From Kaistella sp. (lineage in GTDB: Bacteria; Bacteroidota; Bacteroidia; Flavobacteriales; Weeksellaceae): DNA of 51,002 nt. Location: contig JAIBEW010000018.1 in assembly GCA_019459085.1 (NCBI GenBank), positions 1 to 51,002 on the forward strand, written 5' to 3'. The notes under the pieces were generated by a model. It saw nothing but the letters and a program-made list of their open reading frames with translations. It ran no database searches and was not told the DNA's origin. This document shows, piece by piece, positions 40,510 to 49,849 of this stretch. Position 1 is the first letter of the stretch; each line of letters opens with the position of its first letter. The translations under genes and the position numbers were made by a program.

Positions 40510-40820
40510 GTTTTGAAATTCGTTATTAAATGTAAAAGGTCGGCGGGATTCTTTCTGGTGTCCCAAATGAAAAGAATTTCCACCGCATCATCCGTAATTT
40601 TATAGAGCATATAATAATCCTTTACCAGTTTACCACGATAGATGCTTGCGTAAATTTTCACACCTGAATGAGGGAAGTCTGCAATCTGTCTGGCGTTTTT
40701 TTGAAACAGTTTATTCAGTTTTTTAGAATAACTGGATGACTGATTTCGGTTAATCCAATAAAGCAGGATTTCCTCACGGATTTTTCTTGCAATCGGGGAC
40801 CAAATCAGTCTTTTAGCCAT
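40506..40820 (-). CDS. RelE/ParE-family toxin
   Basis: 104 residues. The ParE/RelE fold features are visible: an N-terminal strand and basic helix (LIWSPIARKIREEILLYW), the helix KKLNKLFQKNARQIADFPHSG, and the C-terminal strands KLVKDYYMLYKITDDAVEILFIWDTRKNP. It would be either an mRNA-cleaving RelE-type or gyrase-poisoning ParE-type toxin; the two cannot be separated by eye. It overlaps the antitoxin gene by 16 bp upstream and recF by four bases downstream. Confidence 0.8.
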   Translation of the reverse strand: MAKRLIWSPIARKIREEILLYWINRNQSSSYSKKLNKLFQKNARQIADFPHSGVKIYASIYRGKLVKDYYMLYKITDDAVEILFIWDTRKNPADLLHLITNFKT

Positions 40821-41122
40821 TCTTCGAAATGTTTTTCGACTTCCTCACCGGTATAAACCTGCCCGTTTTTTATCTGTTCTTCACTTAATTTCAGTATTTC
40901 CAGAATTTCAGAGGGTAAAACCAATTTTTCTTCCGCGAAATACTCATCCACTTCTTGATCAGTCATTGGTCTTTCCGAATCGTAGCGGGTTTGAGGGTCC
41001 AAAACTGCGCTGGAGTTCTGTTGAGTCTTCATCAGTTCCCAAAGATGAAGAATAAGATTCCGGTCAGAACTTTCCTGAATTGCCTGTATTAATTTGTTCT
41101 TAAGACCTTCAAAATTTTCCAT
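40805..41122 (-). CDS. Antitoxin partner of the RelE/ParE toxin
   Basis: 105 residues from ATG 41122 (a GTG directly before it is the alternative). No DNA-binding motif is obvious. The C-terminal acidic part (MTDQEVDEYFAEEKLVLP, EILKLSEEQIKNGQVYTGEEVEKHFEEWLKD) looks like the toxin-wrapping tail of type II antitoxins. The segment NGQVYTGEEVEKHFEEWL is seen in many antitoxins paired with RelE/ParE toxins. The overlap with the toxin gene supports the pairing. Confidence 0.7.
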   Translation of the reverse strand: MENFEGLKNKLIQAIQESSDRNLILHLWELMKTQQNSSAVLDPQTRYDSERPMTDQEVDEYFAEEKLVLPSEILEILKLSEEQIKNGQVYTGEEVEKHFEEWLKD

Positions 41123-41150
41123 CACCTAAATTTCAGTAAAGATAAAAAAT

Positions 41151-41912
41151 TCATTTCAGAAAACTTTTCAGAATCATCAGAAAGAATAAGGGCAGTCCCG
41201 AACAGATTTCAACCCACAAAGAGAAATATGAATCGCGGTTGGAATCCTCTGAAAAAAAGATCAGGATGAATGTAATGACTGATGTGCAAAAAAACGCCGT
41301 TGAAAATTCAGTTTTCAGACAGAATACTGATAAAATACAGGCAGAAAAAACCATCAGATACGCCAGATATTTGGTATGCTGAACCCCGATTAATTTTGGG
41401 AAAGTCACAATATCATCGTCATTCATGTCGCGGATATCGAATGGTAGGACCAGTGCCGTAACAAAAAGCAGACTGATCACAAAAATCTCCGGATGAAAAG
41501 CCGGCAAAATAAGCCAGGAGTTGATCAAAGACCAGGTGAGTCCGACATAAAAAACCTTTAAAAGCGGGATTTTCCGGATGTAATTCTCTAAAAAGTCCGA
41601 ATTATACAGCAAACCCAACATTACGATCACGAGCCATTTCAGAAGCCGGATTTCGTTATGGTTGAGATAAATGATGACGGCCGAAAAGAGGCCGCAGATC
41701 ACATTAAAAATCAGAATTCTTTTGAATAGCCGGTGTCTTTGATATTTAGTGTACAGATAGCCGCTGAAAAAAGTGATGAAAATCAAAACTACCGTCGGAA
41801 ACCGAAACAGGTTCTGTTCCAGCATAAAAAATACAGCAAAAAGGGTCCCCATCAAAGAGACAAAAAGCTGGCTGCTGATCACATATTTTTTTAGTAAATT
41901 TAGGCTCTGCAT
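41151..41912 (-). CDS. UbiA-like prenyltransferase family membrane protein
   Basis: 253 residues from ATG 41912; the frame is open upstream by 14 codons, which lack support. About eight hydrophobic helices. The motif PFDIRDMNDDD between helices corresponds to the second Asp-rich motif of UbiA enzymes, and LLYNSDFLENYIRKIPLLKVFYVGLTW follows the YS/K...R-P..K pattern. The first Asp-rich motif (NxxxDxxxD) is missing. It may therefore be an inactive or divergent member. It is divergent from the macroglobulin gene. Confidence 0.6.
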   Translation of the reverse strand: MQSLNLLKKYVISSQLFVSLMGTLFAVFFMLEQNLFRFPTVVLIFITFFSGYLYTKYQRHRLFKRILIFNVICGLFSAVIIYLNHNEIRLLKWLVIVMLGLLYNSDFLENYIRKIPLLKVFYVGLTWSLINSWLILPAFHPEIFVISLLFVTALVLPFDIRDMNDDDIVTFPKLIGVQHTKYLAYLMVFSACILSVFCLKTEFSTAFFCTSVITFILIFFSEDSNRDSYFSLWVEICSGLPLFFLMILKSFLK

Positions 41913-41972
41913 TCGTGCAAATTTAACCAATAAATCGTTTCGCCATCCTATCAACGAATCATCATCAACTTT

Positions 41973-44900
41973 ATGAAAAATTTTAAAGGAATTTTCGCCG
42001 TTTTTCTTCTTTTTGCAGTTTTTTATCAGCTTTTCGGGCAGAAATATTACGACGAACAGTGGAAAAAAGTCTCGGATAACTATCAGAAAGGACTGTATAA
42101 ATCAAATCTTCCCATTATTCTGGAAATTCAGGACCGCGCCATAAAGGAAGCCAACTCGAATCAGCTGATCCGCTCGCTGAAAGCGGAATTCAGTATTGTG
42201 AACCAAACGCGCGATGATGGCGACAATAATGCTTCGAGCCTGTTTTTTAAAAAACTGTCGACAGTTGGCGGCAATTTGAAGGGTGAACAGAAACTTGTTT
42301 ATGACGTGCTTCTGGGTAAATTTTTCATTGATTATTACGATCAGAACTCTTGGGAAATCAACCGGCGAACGAACATCAACAATCAGGATTTTGCACAGAT
42401 CGAAACATGGAGCAAACTCGATTTTAAAAATTATCTGAGCAAACATTTTACGGATTTGCAAGCGAAAAAAGGAGATTTGCAGAAGATTCAGCTGTCCAGA
42501 TTCAAAGATGTTTTTGAAGGGACCGAAGATTTGGAATATTTCCCGACTTTATTCGACTGGAATGCGGTGAATCAGATAGAATTCTTCAAAAATAACGGTC
42601 TGTTCACACCCACCGAACTCAAAACAAACAACCCGAAAATCGTAAATATATATGATGAACTGATTGCGAATAACAGTGGAAATTCAAAACTGTATTTTCT
42701 GCATCAGAAACTGAGTTATACCTGTACTTTTTCGAACTGTAAAGACCGTTTTGCCCAGCTTCAGAACCTTGTGAATTCAAACACGGATGGTGATTACAAA
42801 GTATTCATCCTGGCTGAAATGATGGATTTACGTTCGGCTGAACAGAAATTTACCGAAGCACTTTCTCTGGCTGAAACCGCTAAAAAACAATATCCAAAAT
42901 CAAAATTTTTAGATCATATTAAAAACAGAGAAAATCAGATCGAAAGTCCTGCATTGGTAATTAAATTCGAAAGTCACACGCAGGCGAATCTGCCGGTTCA
43001 TCTGGTTGCAGAAGCGAAAAATGTGCGGCAATTTTCTCTGAATATTTATGAAGTGAAAGACGACGTTCAGAATTTTCTGAAATACGTTTCGAATTCGTAC
43101 GATAAAAACACTTTTGTGGCAGTGAAAAAAACACTGTTGAGAAAAGAAACCTTTGAAATTCAGGATTTAAAGGATTACAAAACGCATAAAACTTCACTGG
43201 AAGTGAAACCGCTGTCTTCCGGAATTTATATGGTGGAATATGTGGTCGAGAATTCCGTGCAGCAGCATTTTTATTTTATTGCAACGCAGTCCCGGCTGAT
43301 TTACGATAAAAAAGACGAAAGAAAATCCATTGAAAACCGGCTGAAACTGGTAAACCGCGAAAATGGCAAATCCTTTTCAAATGAAGGTTTGAAAATCTTT
43401 GAATACTCGCGCGGAACTACGGTGAATAATTTTCCGTTAACTACAGATGCTTCTGCAAATTTTAAATTTCCTGCTTCTACGGATAAAGAATATTACCGTT
43501 ATTACCTCGTTCAGCAGCCTAAAACGAATGATTTTAATCTGATTCAGGTTTACGGAGATAATTATTACCGTGAAAATACAACTGAGGATAGAGAACATGC
43601 GCAGATTTTTTTAGATCGTGCCATTTACAGACCCGGACAAATTGTTTACTTCAAAGTCATCGCAACCGCTTTCAATGGTCAGTTGAAGAAAGAAAATGTG
43701 GTTTCGAAAGCAAATTTAAACATCGTTTTAAATGATGCGAATGGGGAAGAAATTGGCAAGCAGCAATTGTCAACAAATGAATTTGGTTCTGTTAATGGCA
43801 GTTTCACGCTTCCACAGGGAAAACTGAACGGTCAGTTCAGTATCGAAGTCGATAACGATGATGAGGATTCAGATTTTTTAATTGATGGCAGTAAATATTT
43901 TCAGGTCGAAGAATATAAGCGTCCGAAATTTGAAGTGACTTTCGAACCGGTAAAAGACGAATACAAATACGGACAAACCCTTGAAATCAAAGGAAAAGCG
44001 GTGATGTTTTCGGGAGTTCCGCTCAGCAATGCGACCGTGAATTATGAAATCAAGAAACGCAACATCCGTTGGATGTATTTCTCCTGGTATCCGCGCGGAA
44101 ACGACAATGAAAACTCGATTCTCGGCGACGTTAAAACCAATGATAAAGGTGAATTCACGATAAAAGTGGACCTTAAACCGGATGAAACACTCGATGGCGT
44201 TCAGGTTGATAATTATGAAATTAATGCTTCGGTAACCGACATCAACGGAGAAACCCAGTCGGAAAGTACAAATGTAAAAGTCGCTTCGGTTTCGCATTAC
44301 ATCAAAGCGGATGATGTGAAAGACACTTTTACCGATGAGAATATTAAAATCAAGGTTGAAACCAAAAATTACAACGATCAGAACCTGAAGAAATCCTACA
44401 AAGTAAAACTTTCGAAACTCACGCCTGTAGAAAGGATTTTCCGAAGCAATTTTGAACAGGAAATTCAGGATCTCCCTACATTCTCCAAACAGGAATTTAT
44501 TACCAAATTCCCGCACGATTATTTTTCGAAGGAAGAAAAAGAATGGAAAACGGAATCTGTCATTCTGAATGGAGCGGAGCGGAATGAAGAATCTCTTGAT
44601 CTGGGAAAACTCACCGCCGGAAAATACAAACTCGAACTCTACAATATCGAAGGAAAAGACGCAATTAAAACGGAAAAAACATTCGAAGTTTTCGACAAAA
44701 GATTCCTTGCTGAGACGCAGAAGCCTTTCCTGAAAGTCATTCAGCCGAAAATGGAATATAAAAGATCGGAAAAGGCACAAATCTATGTGTATTCCGCCAT
44801 TCCGAACGCTCTCGTCAATATTTATGTCCAGAACGGCAACGGCGAAACGGCGACCGAGCAGAAAAGCTTTAAAAACGGCGTTCTGGAATATGAACTTGCC

Positions 44901-47900
44901 TTGCCGAAAGATGAAAGCATCGACCAGATCAATGTCCAGTTTCAGATTGTGGCCTTCAACGATGTGAAAACAGAAAATGTAAATGTGAGAATTATATCCG
45001 ATAAAAAACCTTTAAGAATTGAAACGGTAACCTTCCGAGACAAACTGCAGCCGAACTCGAAAGAAAAATGGACGGTTAAGATTTTAGGAGAGGACAAAGA
45101 AAAAGTAAACGCCGAAGTTCTGGCCAATATGTACGACATGTCTTTGGATCAGTTTGCGGTGAACACGTATACTTGGCAGCAGCTGTATCAGAAGTTTTTC
45201 ATGATGAATTCTTATGGCATCAGTGAAGATCTGGAGCAGGAATATTACAACAAACGCGTTGCATATCTGAATGAGAAAGACATCAAAATTCCTGACTTTA
45301 ATTGGAAAGATGGTCGTTTTTTTCAGAATTTAGTGGAGAGGTATCGGATTGTAGATCCAAATGCGCCAGACAATGATGGAGATGGAGTTGCAGATTATGA
45401 GGATGCCTGTCCAACCGTTCCTGGTTTGTACCAGTATAATGGTTGTCCAAAGCCTAGAATGGTGACTGCTTCAGAAGTTGAAATGTCGGTAAGGAAATCG
45501 TCATCTGCAAAAATGGAAATGACAGACAGTTTACAAAGTGCAAATATTGAAGAGGTAGTAGTATTAGGTTATGATAAGAAAAAAGAAGATTTAGAAAAAA
45601 TCCCTGTCCGTCAAAACCTGAACGAAACAGCGTTTTTCTACCCGAATTTATTGACCGACAAAGACGGAAACGTCACTTTTGAGTTCACTTCTCCCGAAGC
45701 TTTAACGCAGTGGAAACTCATGTTCCTCGCACATACGAAAGATGCAAGAGCAGCAACATTGGAAAAAGAAGTTGTAACGCAGAAAGAATTCTCTGTTACA
45801 CCGAATTATCCGAGATTTTTACGGGAAGGGGATGAACTGAACCTGCAGTCGAAACTCAGCAATTTAACGGCTCAGAAACTCAGCGGTTCTGCGATGCTCC
45901 AAATTCTTGATGCCTTTACGAATGAAGATATTTCAGCAAAATTCAGTGTAAGCGAAATGCAGAAATCATTCACGCTTGCAGAAAACGGAAATTCCATCGT
46001 GAACTGGAAACTGAAAGTTCCGAACGATGTTTCTTCGATCATTATTAAAGTAGTTGCCACTTCGGCTTCGCTCAGTGGACAGGGAAAATATTCGGACGGT
46101 GAGCAAAAAGCCATCGCGGTTTTGCCGAACAGAATGCTCGTAACCGATGCGGTTCCGATTTTCGTGAAAGAAGGCCAGACAAAAACTTTCGTTCTGGAAA
46201 ATTTAGCGAAAAACACGTCCGCAACTGCGGCAAATGTTGCCAATACTCTGGAACTCACAACGAATCCGATCTGGGAAATCATGTTTGCATTGCCAAGCCT
46301 GAAAAACGATCAGAACAATTCTGCTGATGTAGTCTTCAACAAATGGTTTGCGGATGTTCTGGCGTCCGAAATCTTTAAGGCGAACCCGAAACTGAAAACA
46401 GTTTTCGAAGAATATCAAAGTAAAGGTTTACTGACTTCCAACCTTGAAAAAAATCAGGAACTGAAACAGCTTTTACTCGAAGAAACGCCTTGGGTTCTGG
46501 AAAGTAAAAATGAAACCGAACAGATGGAAAAACTGGCGCGTCTTTTCGATACCAACACCATGCGGAATTCACTACAATCCGATTGGAGCGAACTGCAGAA
46601 ACTGCAGAATCCTGACGGTGGATTCTCATGGTACCAAGGGTATCCGAGTTCATATTATACCTCATTGTATATCCTTAAAAATCTCGGAAAAATCAATGAA
46701 TGGCTGAAAGGAAATGCTGCTGACTATCAGTCTTCTGAACAGAAAGAAATGGTTTCAAAATTGGTGAATTATGTGGATAATGAAGTTCATAAATATTGGG
46801 AAGTGAAGACGGAAAAAGTGTGGAACAACTACGTTTTGGATTATCTCGACACACGACATTACTGGGAAAATCAATATCCGCTAAAAGGAAAAGGTGCGCA
46901 GCTGAAAACTTTGGTGATTCAGCAAGCACCGAAAGCAGAGATCAAAGATTTTACGTTCTTTGGTCTTCACCGCGCCGCATTGCTTTTCGATGCATACAAA
47001 CTGACGACCCTTTCTAAAAAACTCCTGACGTATCTGAAAGAAACCTCCACCGATACGGAAACCCAGGGCGTGTACTGGAAGCAGAATCTCGATGACTGGG
47101 GTTGGTATTCTTCCAAAACGGTGAATCATGCCGGCGCTTTGGAAGCGTTCAATAAATTAACACCAACCGACACGAATTTTATTGAAGAAATGAAAATCTG
47201 GCTGATTACCCAGAAGGAAGTCAATTCCTGGGGAAGTTCGCGCGGAACGGCAGAAGTGATTTTCACGATCCTGAATTCCGGAAAATCATGGACCGCAGCA
47301 GAAAGCGATAAAGTCACAATTATCTGGGGCGGAAAAGAACTCACGAATCCGGATACGAAAGCAACAGGATATGTGAAAACTTCTGCTAAAAATGATGAAA
47401 TCGACCGGAATTTAGGAACCGTCACCGTTACAAAACCTGGTCCGGGAATTGTACAGGGCGGACTGTTCTGGCAATATTACGAGGATCTGGACAAGATAAA
47501 ATCGTCGGAATCCTACATTTCCATCACAAAAGAACTCTATAAAAAAGTGAAAACCGTGAATGGGGAAGAACTGCTGAAAATCACGGCATCAACTCCGCTG
47601 AAAGTCGGTGATAAAGTTACGGTGAGGATGATTCTGAACACCGACAGAAATATGGAATTCATTCACTTAAAAGACATGCGCGCTGCAGGTTTTGAACCTT
47701 TAAATGTAATCTCCGGATATGAATGGAAAAACGGTTTGGGTTACTACGAATCTACAAAAGATGCGTCCACCAATTTCTATATTCAGTACATGCCGAAAGG
47801 AAAATATGTGTTTGAGTACGACTACGTGTGTAACGCATCCGGAACCTTCAGCAACGGAATTACAGCGCTGCAGAATTATTACGCACCACAGATGAACGCG

Positions 47901-47936
47901 CATACGATGGGAACCAGAGTCACAATTGTAGAATAA
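41973..47936 (+). CDS. Alpha-2-macroglobulin-like exported protein with TSP3 repeat and SusC-like TonB-box segment
   Basis: 1987 residues. A signal peptide (MKNFKGIFAVFLLFAVFYQL) is followed by ~330 helical residues. MG-type beta domains follow, including MG2 (HAQIFLDRAIYRPGQIVYFKV, ~540). At residues ~1126-1210 lies an insertion: a thrombospondin type 3 calcium motif (DPNAPDNDGDGVADYEDACP), then EEVVVLGYDKKK (~1193), which resembles the TonB box/plug start of SusC receptors. The A2M core continues (NETAFFYPNLLTDKDGNVTF), then the alpha-helical region. The thioester motif CxEQ is absent. Thioester-less members are known in Bacteroidota; the function, maybe protease trapping or TonB-linked surface function, is unproven. 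Confidence 0.85.
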   Translation: MKNFKGIFAVFLLFAVFYQLFGQKYYDEQWKKVSDNYQKGLYKSNLPIILEIQDRAIKEANSNQLIRSLKAEFSIVNQTRDDGDNNASSLFFKKLSTVGGNLKGEQKLVYDVLLGKFFIDYYDQNSWEINRRTNINNQDFAQIETWSKLDFKNYLSKHFTDLQAKKGDLQKIQLSRFKDVFEGTEDLEYFPTLFDWNAVNQIEFFKNNGLFTPTELKTNNPKIVNIYDELIANNSGNSKLYFLHQKLSYTCTFSNCKDRFAQLQNLVNSNTDGDYKVFILAEMMDLRSAEQKFTEALSLAETAKKQYPKSKFLDHIKNRENQIESPALVIKFESHTQANLPVHLVAEAKNVRQFSLNIYEVKDDVQNFLKYVSNSYDKNTFVAVKKTLLRKETFEIQDLKDYKTHKTSLEVKPLSSGIYMVEYVVENSVQQHFYFIATQSRLIYDKKDERKSIENRLKLVNRENGKSFSNEGLKIFEYSRGTTVNNFPLTTDASANFKFPASTDKEYYRYYLVQQPKTNDFNLIQVYGDNYYRENTTEDREHAQIFLDRAIYRPGQIVYFKVIATAFNGQLKKENVVSKANLNIVLNDANGEEIGKQQLSTNEFGSVNGSFTLPQGKLNGQFSIEVDNDDEDSDFLIDGSKYFQVEEYKRPKFEVTFEPVKDEYKYGQTLEIKGKAVMFSGVPLSNATVNYEIKKRNIRWMYFSWYPRGNDNENSILGDVKTNDKGEFTIKVDLKPDETLDGVQVDNYEINASVTDINGETQSESTNVKVASVSHYIKADDVKDTFTDENIKIKVETKNYNDQNLKKSYKVKLSKLTPVERIFRSNFEQEIQDLPTFSKQEFITKFPHDYFSKEEKEWKTESVILNGAERNEESLDLGKLTAGKYKLELYNIEGKDAIKTEKTFEVFDKRFLAETQKPFLKVIQPKMEYKRSEKAQIYVYSAIPNALVNIYVQNGNGETATEQKSFKNGVLEYELALPKDESIDQINVQFQIVAFNDVKTENVNVRIISDKKPLRIETVTFRDKLQPNSKEKWTVKILGEDKEKVNAEVLANMYDMSLDQFAVNTYTWQQLYQKFFMMNSYGISEDLEQEYYNKRVAYLNEKDIKIPDFNWKDGRFFQNLVERYRIVDPNAPDNDGDGVADYEDACPTVPGLYQYNGCPKPRMVTASEVEMSVRKSSSAKMEMTDSLQSANIEEVVVLGYDKKKEDLEKIPVRQNLNETAFFYPNLLTDKDGNVTFEFTSPEALTQWKLMFLAHTKDARAATLEKEVVTQKEFSVTPNYPRFLREGDELNLQSKLSNLTAQKLSGSAMLQILDAFTNEDISAKFSVSEMQKSFTLAENGNSIVNWKLKVPNDVSSIIIKVVATSASLSGQGKYSDGEQKAIAVLPNRMLVTDAVPIFVKEGQTKTFVLENLAKNTSATAANVANTLELTTNPIWEIMFALPSLKNDQNNSADVVFNKWFADVLASEIFKANPKLKTVFEEYQSKGLLTSNLEKNQELKQLLLEETPWVLESKNETEQMEKLARLFDTNTMRNSLQSDWSELQKLQNPDGGFSWYQGYPSSYYTSLYILKNLGKINEWLKGNAADYQSSEQKEMVSKLVNYVDNEVHKYWEVKTEKVWNNYVLDYLDTRHYWENQYPLKGKGAQLKTLVIQQAPKAEIKDFTFFGLHRAALLFDAYKLTTLSKKLLTYLKETSTDTETQGVYWKQNLDDWGWYSSKTVNHAGALEAFNKLTPTDTNFIEEMKIWLITQKEVNSWGSSRGTAEVIFTILNSGKSWTAAESDKVTIIWGGKELTNPDTKATGYVKTSAKNDEIDRNLGTVTVTKPGPGIVQGGLFWQYYEDLDKIKSSESYISITKELYKKVKTVNGEELLKITASTPLKVGDKVTVRMILNTDRNMEFIHLKDMRAAGFEPLNVISGYEWKNGLGYYESTKDASTNFYIQYMPKGKYVFEYDYVCNASGTFSNGITALQNYYAPQMNAHTMGTRVTIVE

Positions 47937-47958
47937 GACTTCTCCCGTTCATCATATT

Positions 47959-47991
47959 AAAAACCGTTTCAATTTTTTGAAACGGTTTTTT
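47959..47991 (+). terminator. Rho-independent terminator after the macroglobulin gene
   Basis: AAAACCGTTTCAA and TTGAAACGGTTTT form a perfect 13-bp stem around TTTT and continue into TT. It lies about 22 bp after the stop. Confidence 0.92.
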
Positions 47992-48015
47992 AACATCAAT
48001 TTCATGTTAAATCTA

Positions 48016-48046
48016 TTGAGGAAGGATTGAAAAAATATTATATTTG
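48016..48046 (+). promoter_or_regulatory. Promoter TTG-N20-TATATTTG
   Basis: TTG at 48016-48018 and TATATTTG at 48039-48046, with 20 bp between, fit the flavobacterial consensus. The ATG used below is 22 bp downstream. The in-frame start at 48027 would lie inside the promoter and is rejected. Confidence 0.7.
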
Positions 48047-48068
48047 TTACACATTAAAAATTTTAACC

Positions 48069-48524
48069 ATGCAGAACGTTTTCGACGCTAAGGAAGCTCA
48101 GAATTACATCGACCGGATCAACAGACTGACGCCGGAAACCCAGAGAAAATGGGGAAAAATGACCGTGGATCAGGTTCTTGCACACATGAATGTGGCTTAT
48201 GAAACCATCTATGAACCGGAAAAACATGCGAAACCCGGATTCATCGCTGGATTTTTACTGAAGAATTTCGTAAAATCCAAGACGGTAAACGAAATTCCTT
48301 ACAAACAGAGTATCCCGACAGGTCCAATGTTCATCATCAAAGGAAACCGGAATTTTGAAGAAGAAAAGAAACGGCTGATTGGCTTTATCCAGAAAACGCA
48401 GCAACTCGGCAGGGAATCATTCGACGGAAAAATGTCGCATTCATTCGGGAAACTTACCGCGCAGGAATGGAACAATATGCTGGCGAAACATCTGAACCAC
48501 CACCTGGAACAGTTTGGAGTCTAG
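48069..48524 (+). CDS. DUF1569 (DinB-like) protein
   Basis: 151 residues, soluble. The start at 48069 follows the promoter box. The layout RINRLTPETQRKWGKMTVDQVLAHMN, FLLKNFVKSKTVNEIPYK, and the ending HSFGKLTAQEWNNMLAKHLNHHLEQF correspond to DUF1569/DinB-like four-helix proteins, with metal-binding-like histidines at HMN and HLNHH. The biochemical role is not known; related DinB proteins include thiol S-transferases. Confidence 0.75.
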   Translation: MQNVFDAKEAQNYIDRINRLTPETQRKWGKMTVDQVLAHMNVAYETIYEPEKHAKPGFIAGFLLKNFVKSKTVNEIPYKQSIPTGPMFIIKGNRNFEEEKKRLIGFIQKTQQLGRESFDGKMSHSFGKLTAQEWNNMLAKHLNHHLEQFGV

Positions 48525-48579
48525 GTTTGGGACAGTATTCCGTGAAAATCATTTGATAAAACTTTAAAACTCAATAATT

Positions 48580-48981
48580 ATGGTAAGAAAAATACTGGCT
48601 GTTTTGGCGGGTTTAATCGCTACGAGCCTCGCAGTAATGATTGTACAGCAATTGGGACATTATCTTTATCCGCTCCCACCCGGAACCGATCCTAATGATA
48701 TTGAAGCCATTAAAAAATACGTGGAAACGGCACCTTTTATGGCAAAATTTTTTGTCATTATTTCATATGCAGTTGGTGCTTTAACCGGCGGATTTGTTTC
48801 CACCAAAATTGCCCGTGACAGTAGCCGAGCACCTGCTTTTATCGTTGGCTCCATTTTTCTGCTCATTTCCATATACATGATGTTTACCATTCCGTCGCCA
48901 ATTTGGTTTTGGGTTCTCGGTGTTGCAGCGTGGGGATTGGTGTTGGTAGGATACCAATTGGCGCTTAAAAAATCAATGTAA
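48580..48981 (+). CDS. Four-helix membrane protein of unknown function
   Basis: 133 residues with four hydrophobic helices (ILAVLAGLIATSLAVMIV, AKFFVIISYAVGALTGGFV, APAFIVGSIFLLISIYMMF, IWFWVLGVAAWGLVLVGYQLA). A loop PPGTDPNDIEAIKKYVETAP between helices 1 and 2 is polar. This looks like a common but uncharacterised Flavobacteriia family; no name is claimed. The ATG at 48580 has no alternative. The VOC gene follows 10 bp later. Confidence 0.6.
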   Translation: MVRKILAVLAGLIATSLAVMIVQQLGHYLYPLPPGTDPNDIEAIKKYVETAPFMAKFFVIISYAVGALTGGFVSTKIARDSSRAPAFIVGSIFLLISIYMMFTIPSPIWFWVLGVAAWGLVLVGYQLALKKSM

Positions 48982-48991
48982 AAAAAACGAA

Positions 48992-49363
48992 ATGAATTTA
49001 GGAGCATTTTCAGTCAGCCTTAATGTAAAAGACATTCATGCCTCAAAAGAATTCTACGAAAATTTAGGATTCGAAACACTTGGCGGAAATATTGATCAGA
49101 ACTGGCTCATCCTGAAGAACGGAAGCACCGTTATCGGTCTTTTTCAGGGAATGTTCAAAGACAATATCCTCACCTTCAATCCCGGTTGGAGCCAGGATGC
49201 AAAAAATTTAGATGAGTTTGAAGACGTTCGTGAAATCCAGAAAAAACTGAAGGAAAATGGTTTGGAACTCGACAAAGAAGCCGATGATTCCACAACCGGT
49301 CCCGAACATATTTTATTGAAAGATCCGGATGGAAATGTAATCATGCTGGATCAGCACCGCTGA
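48992..49363 (+). CDS. VOC family (glyoxalase-like) protein
   Basis: 123 residues. Two betaalphabetabetabeta modules are visible: FSVSLNVKDIHASKEFYENLGFET with NWLILKNGSTVIGLFQG, then GLELDKEADDSTTGPEHILLKDPDGNVIMLDQHR. The DPDGN motif and the SLNVKD start are typical of the VOC superfamily. Members include glyoxalases, extradiol dioxygenases and antibiotic-resistance proteins; the substrate is not predictable. The GNAT gene begins two bases after its stop. Confidence 0.8.
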   Translation: MNLGAFSVSLNVKDIHASKEFYENLGFETLGGNIDQNWLILKNGSTVIGLFQGMFKDNILTFNPGWSQDAKNLDEFEDVREIQKKLKENGLELDKEADDSTTGPEHILLKDPDGNVIMLDQHR

Positions 49364-49365
49364 AA

Positions 49366-49824
49366 ATGAAGACAGAAATCATTGATTTTGATCCAAAGTA
49401 CCGCGACGATTTTAAAAACCTGAATGTGGAATGGCTTCAGAAATATTTTGTGGTGGAACCGTTTGATGAGCATCAGCTTTCGCATCCTGAAACCGAAATT
49501 CTGGGAAAAGGCGGAAAGATTTATTTTGCAAAAGTGGGCGACAGAATTGTCGGAACGGCTTCGTTACTCAAAGAGCATGCTGTGTATGAACTCGCAAAGA
49601 TGGCGGTAACCGATGAATTTAAAGGTTTGGGAATCGGCAATCTGCTGATGGAACACTGCATTGCTGAAGGCAGAAAACTTGGAACTAAGAAGTTGATTTT
49701 GCTCTCCAACCGAAGTTTAAAACCTGCCCTGAAGATGTATGAAAAATTCGGCTTCCGGGAAATTCCGGTGAATGAGGAAACACCTTACGAACGCTGCAAT
49801 ATTAAAATGGAACTTCATCTATAG
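49366..49824 (+). CDS. GNAT family N-acetyltransferase
   Basis: 152 residues. The acetyl-CoA site is AVTDEFKGLGIGNLLMEHCI, with the Q/RxxGxG-type loop FKGLGIG. KLILLSNRSLKPALKMYEKFGFREI is the following motif B. KVGDRIVGTASLLKEHAVYELAKMAV precedes it. Such enzymes acetylate an amine; which one cannot be told. It forms a close run with the VOC gene upstream and the SRPBCC gene 25 bp downstream. Confidence 0.85.
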   Translation: MKTEIIDFDPKYRDDFKNLNVEWLQKYFVVEPFDEHQLSHPETEILGKGGKIYFAKVGDRIVGTASLLKEHAVYELAKMAVTDEFKGLGIGNLLMEHCIAEGRKLGTKKLILLSNRSLKPALKMYEKFGFREIPVNEETPYERCNIKMELHL

Positions 49825-49849
49825 CCAGTAAACTTTAAAATTCTGACTC

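Noticed and set aside
43878-44780. 300-codon frame on the minus strand
   Set aside because: A shadow in the macroglobulin gene: Phe-rich low-quality sequence produced by antisense of Lys/Glu codons.
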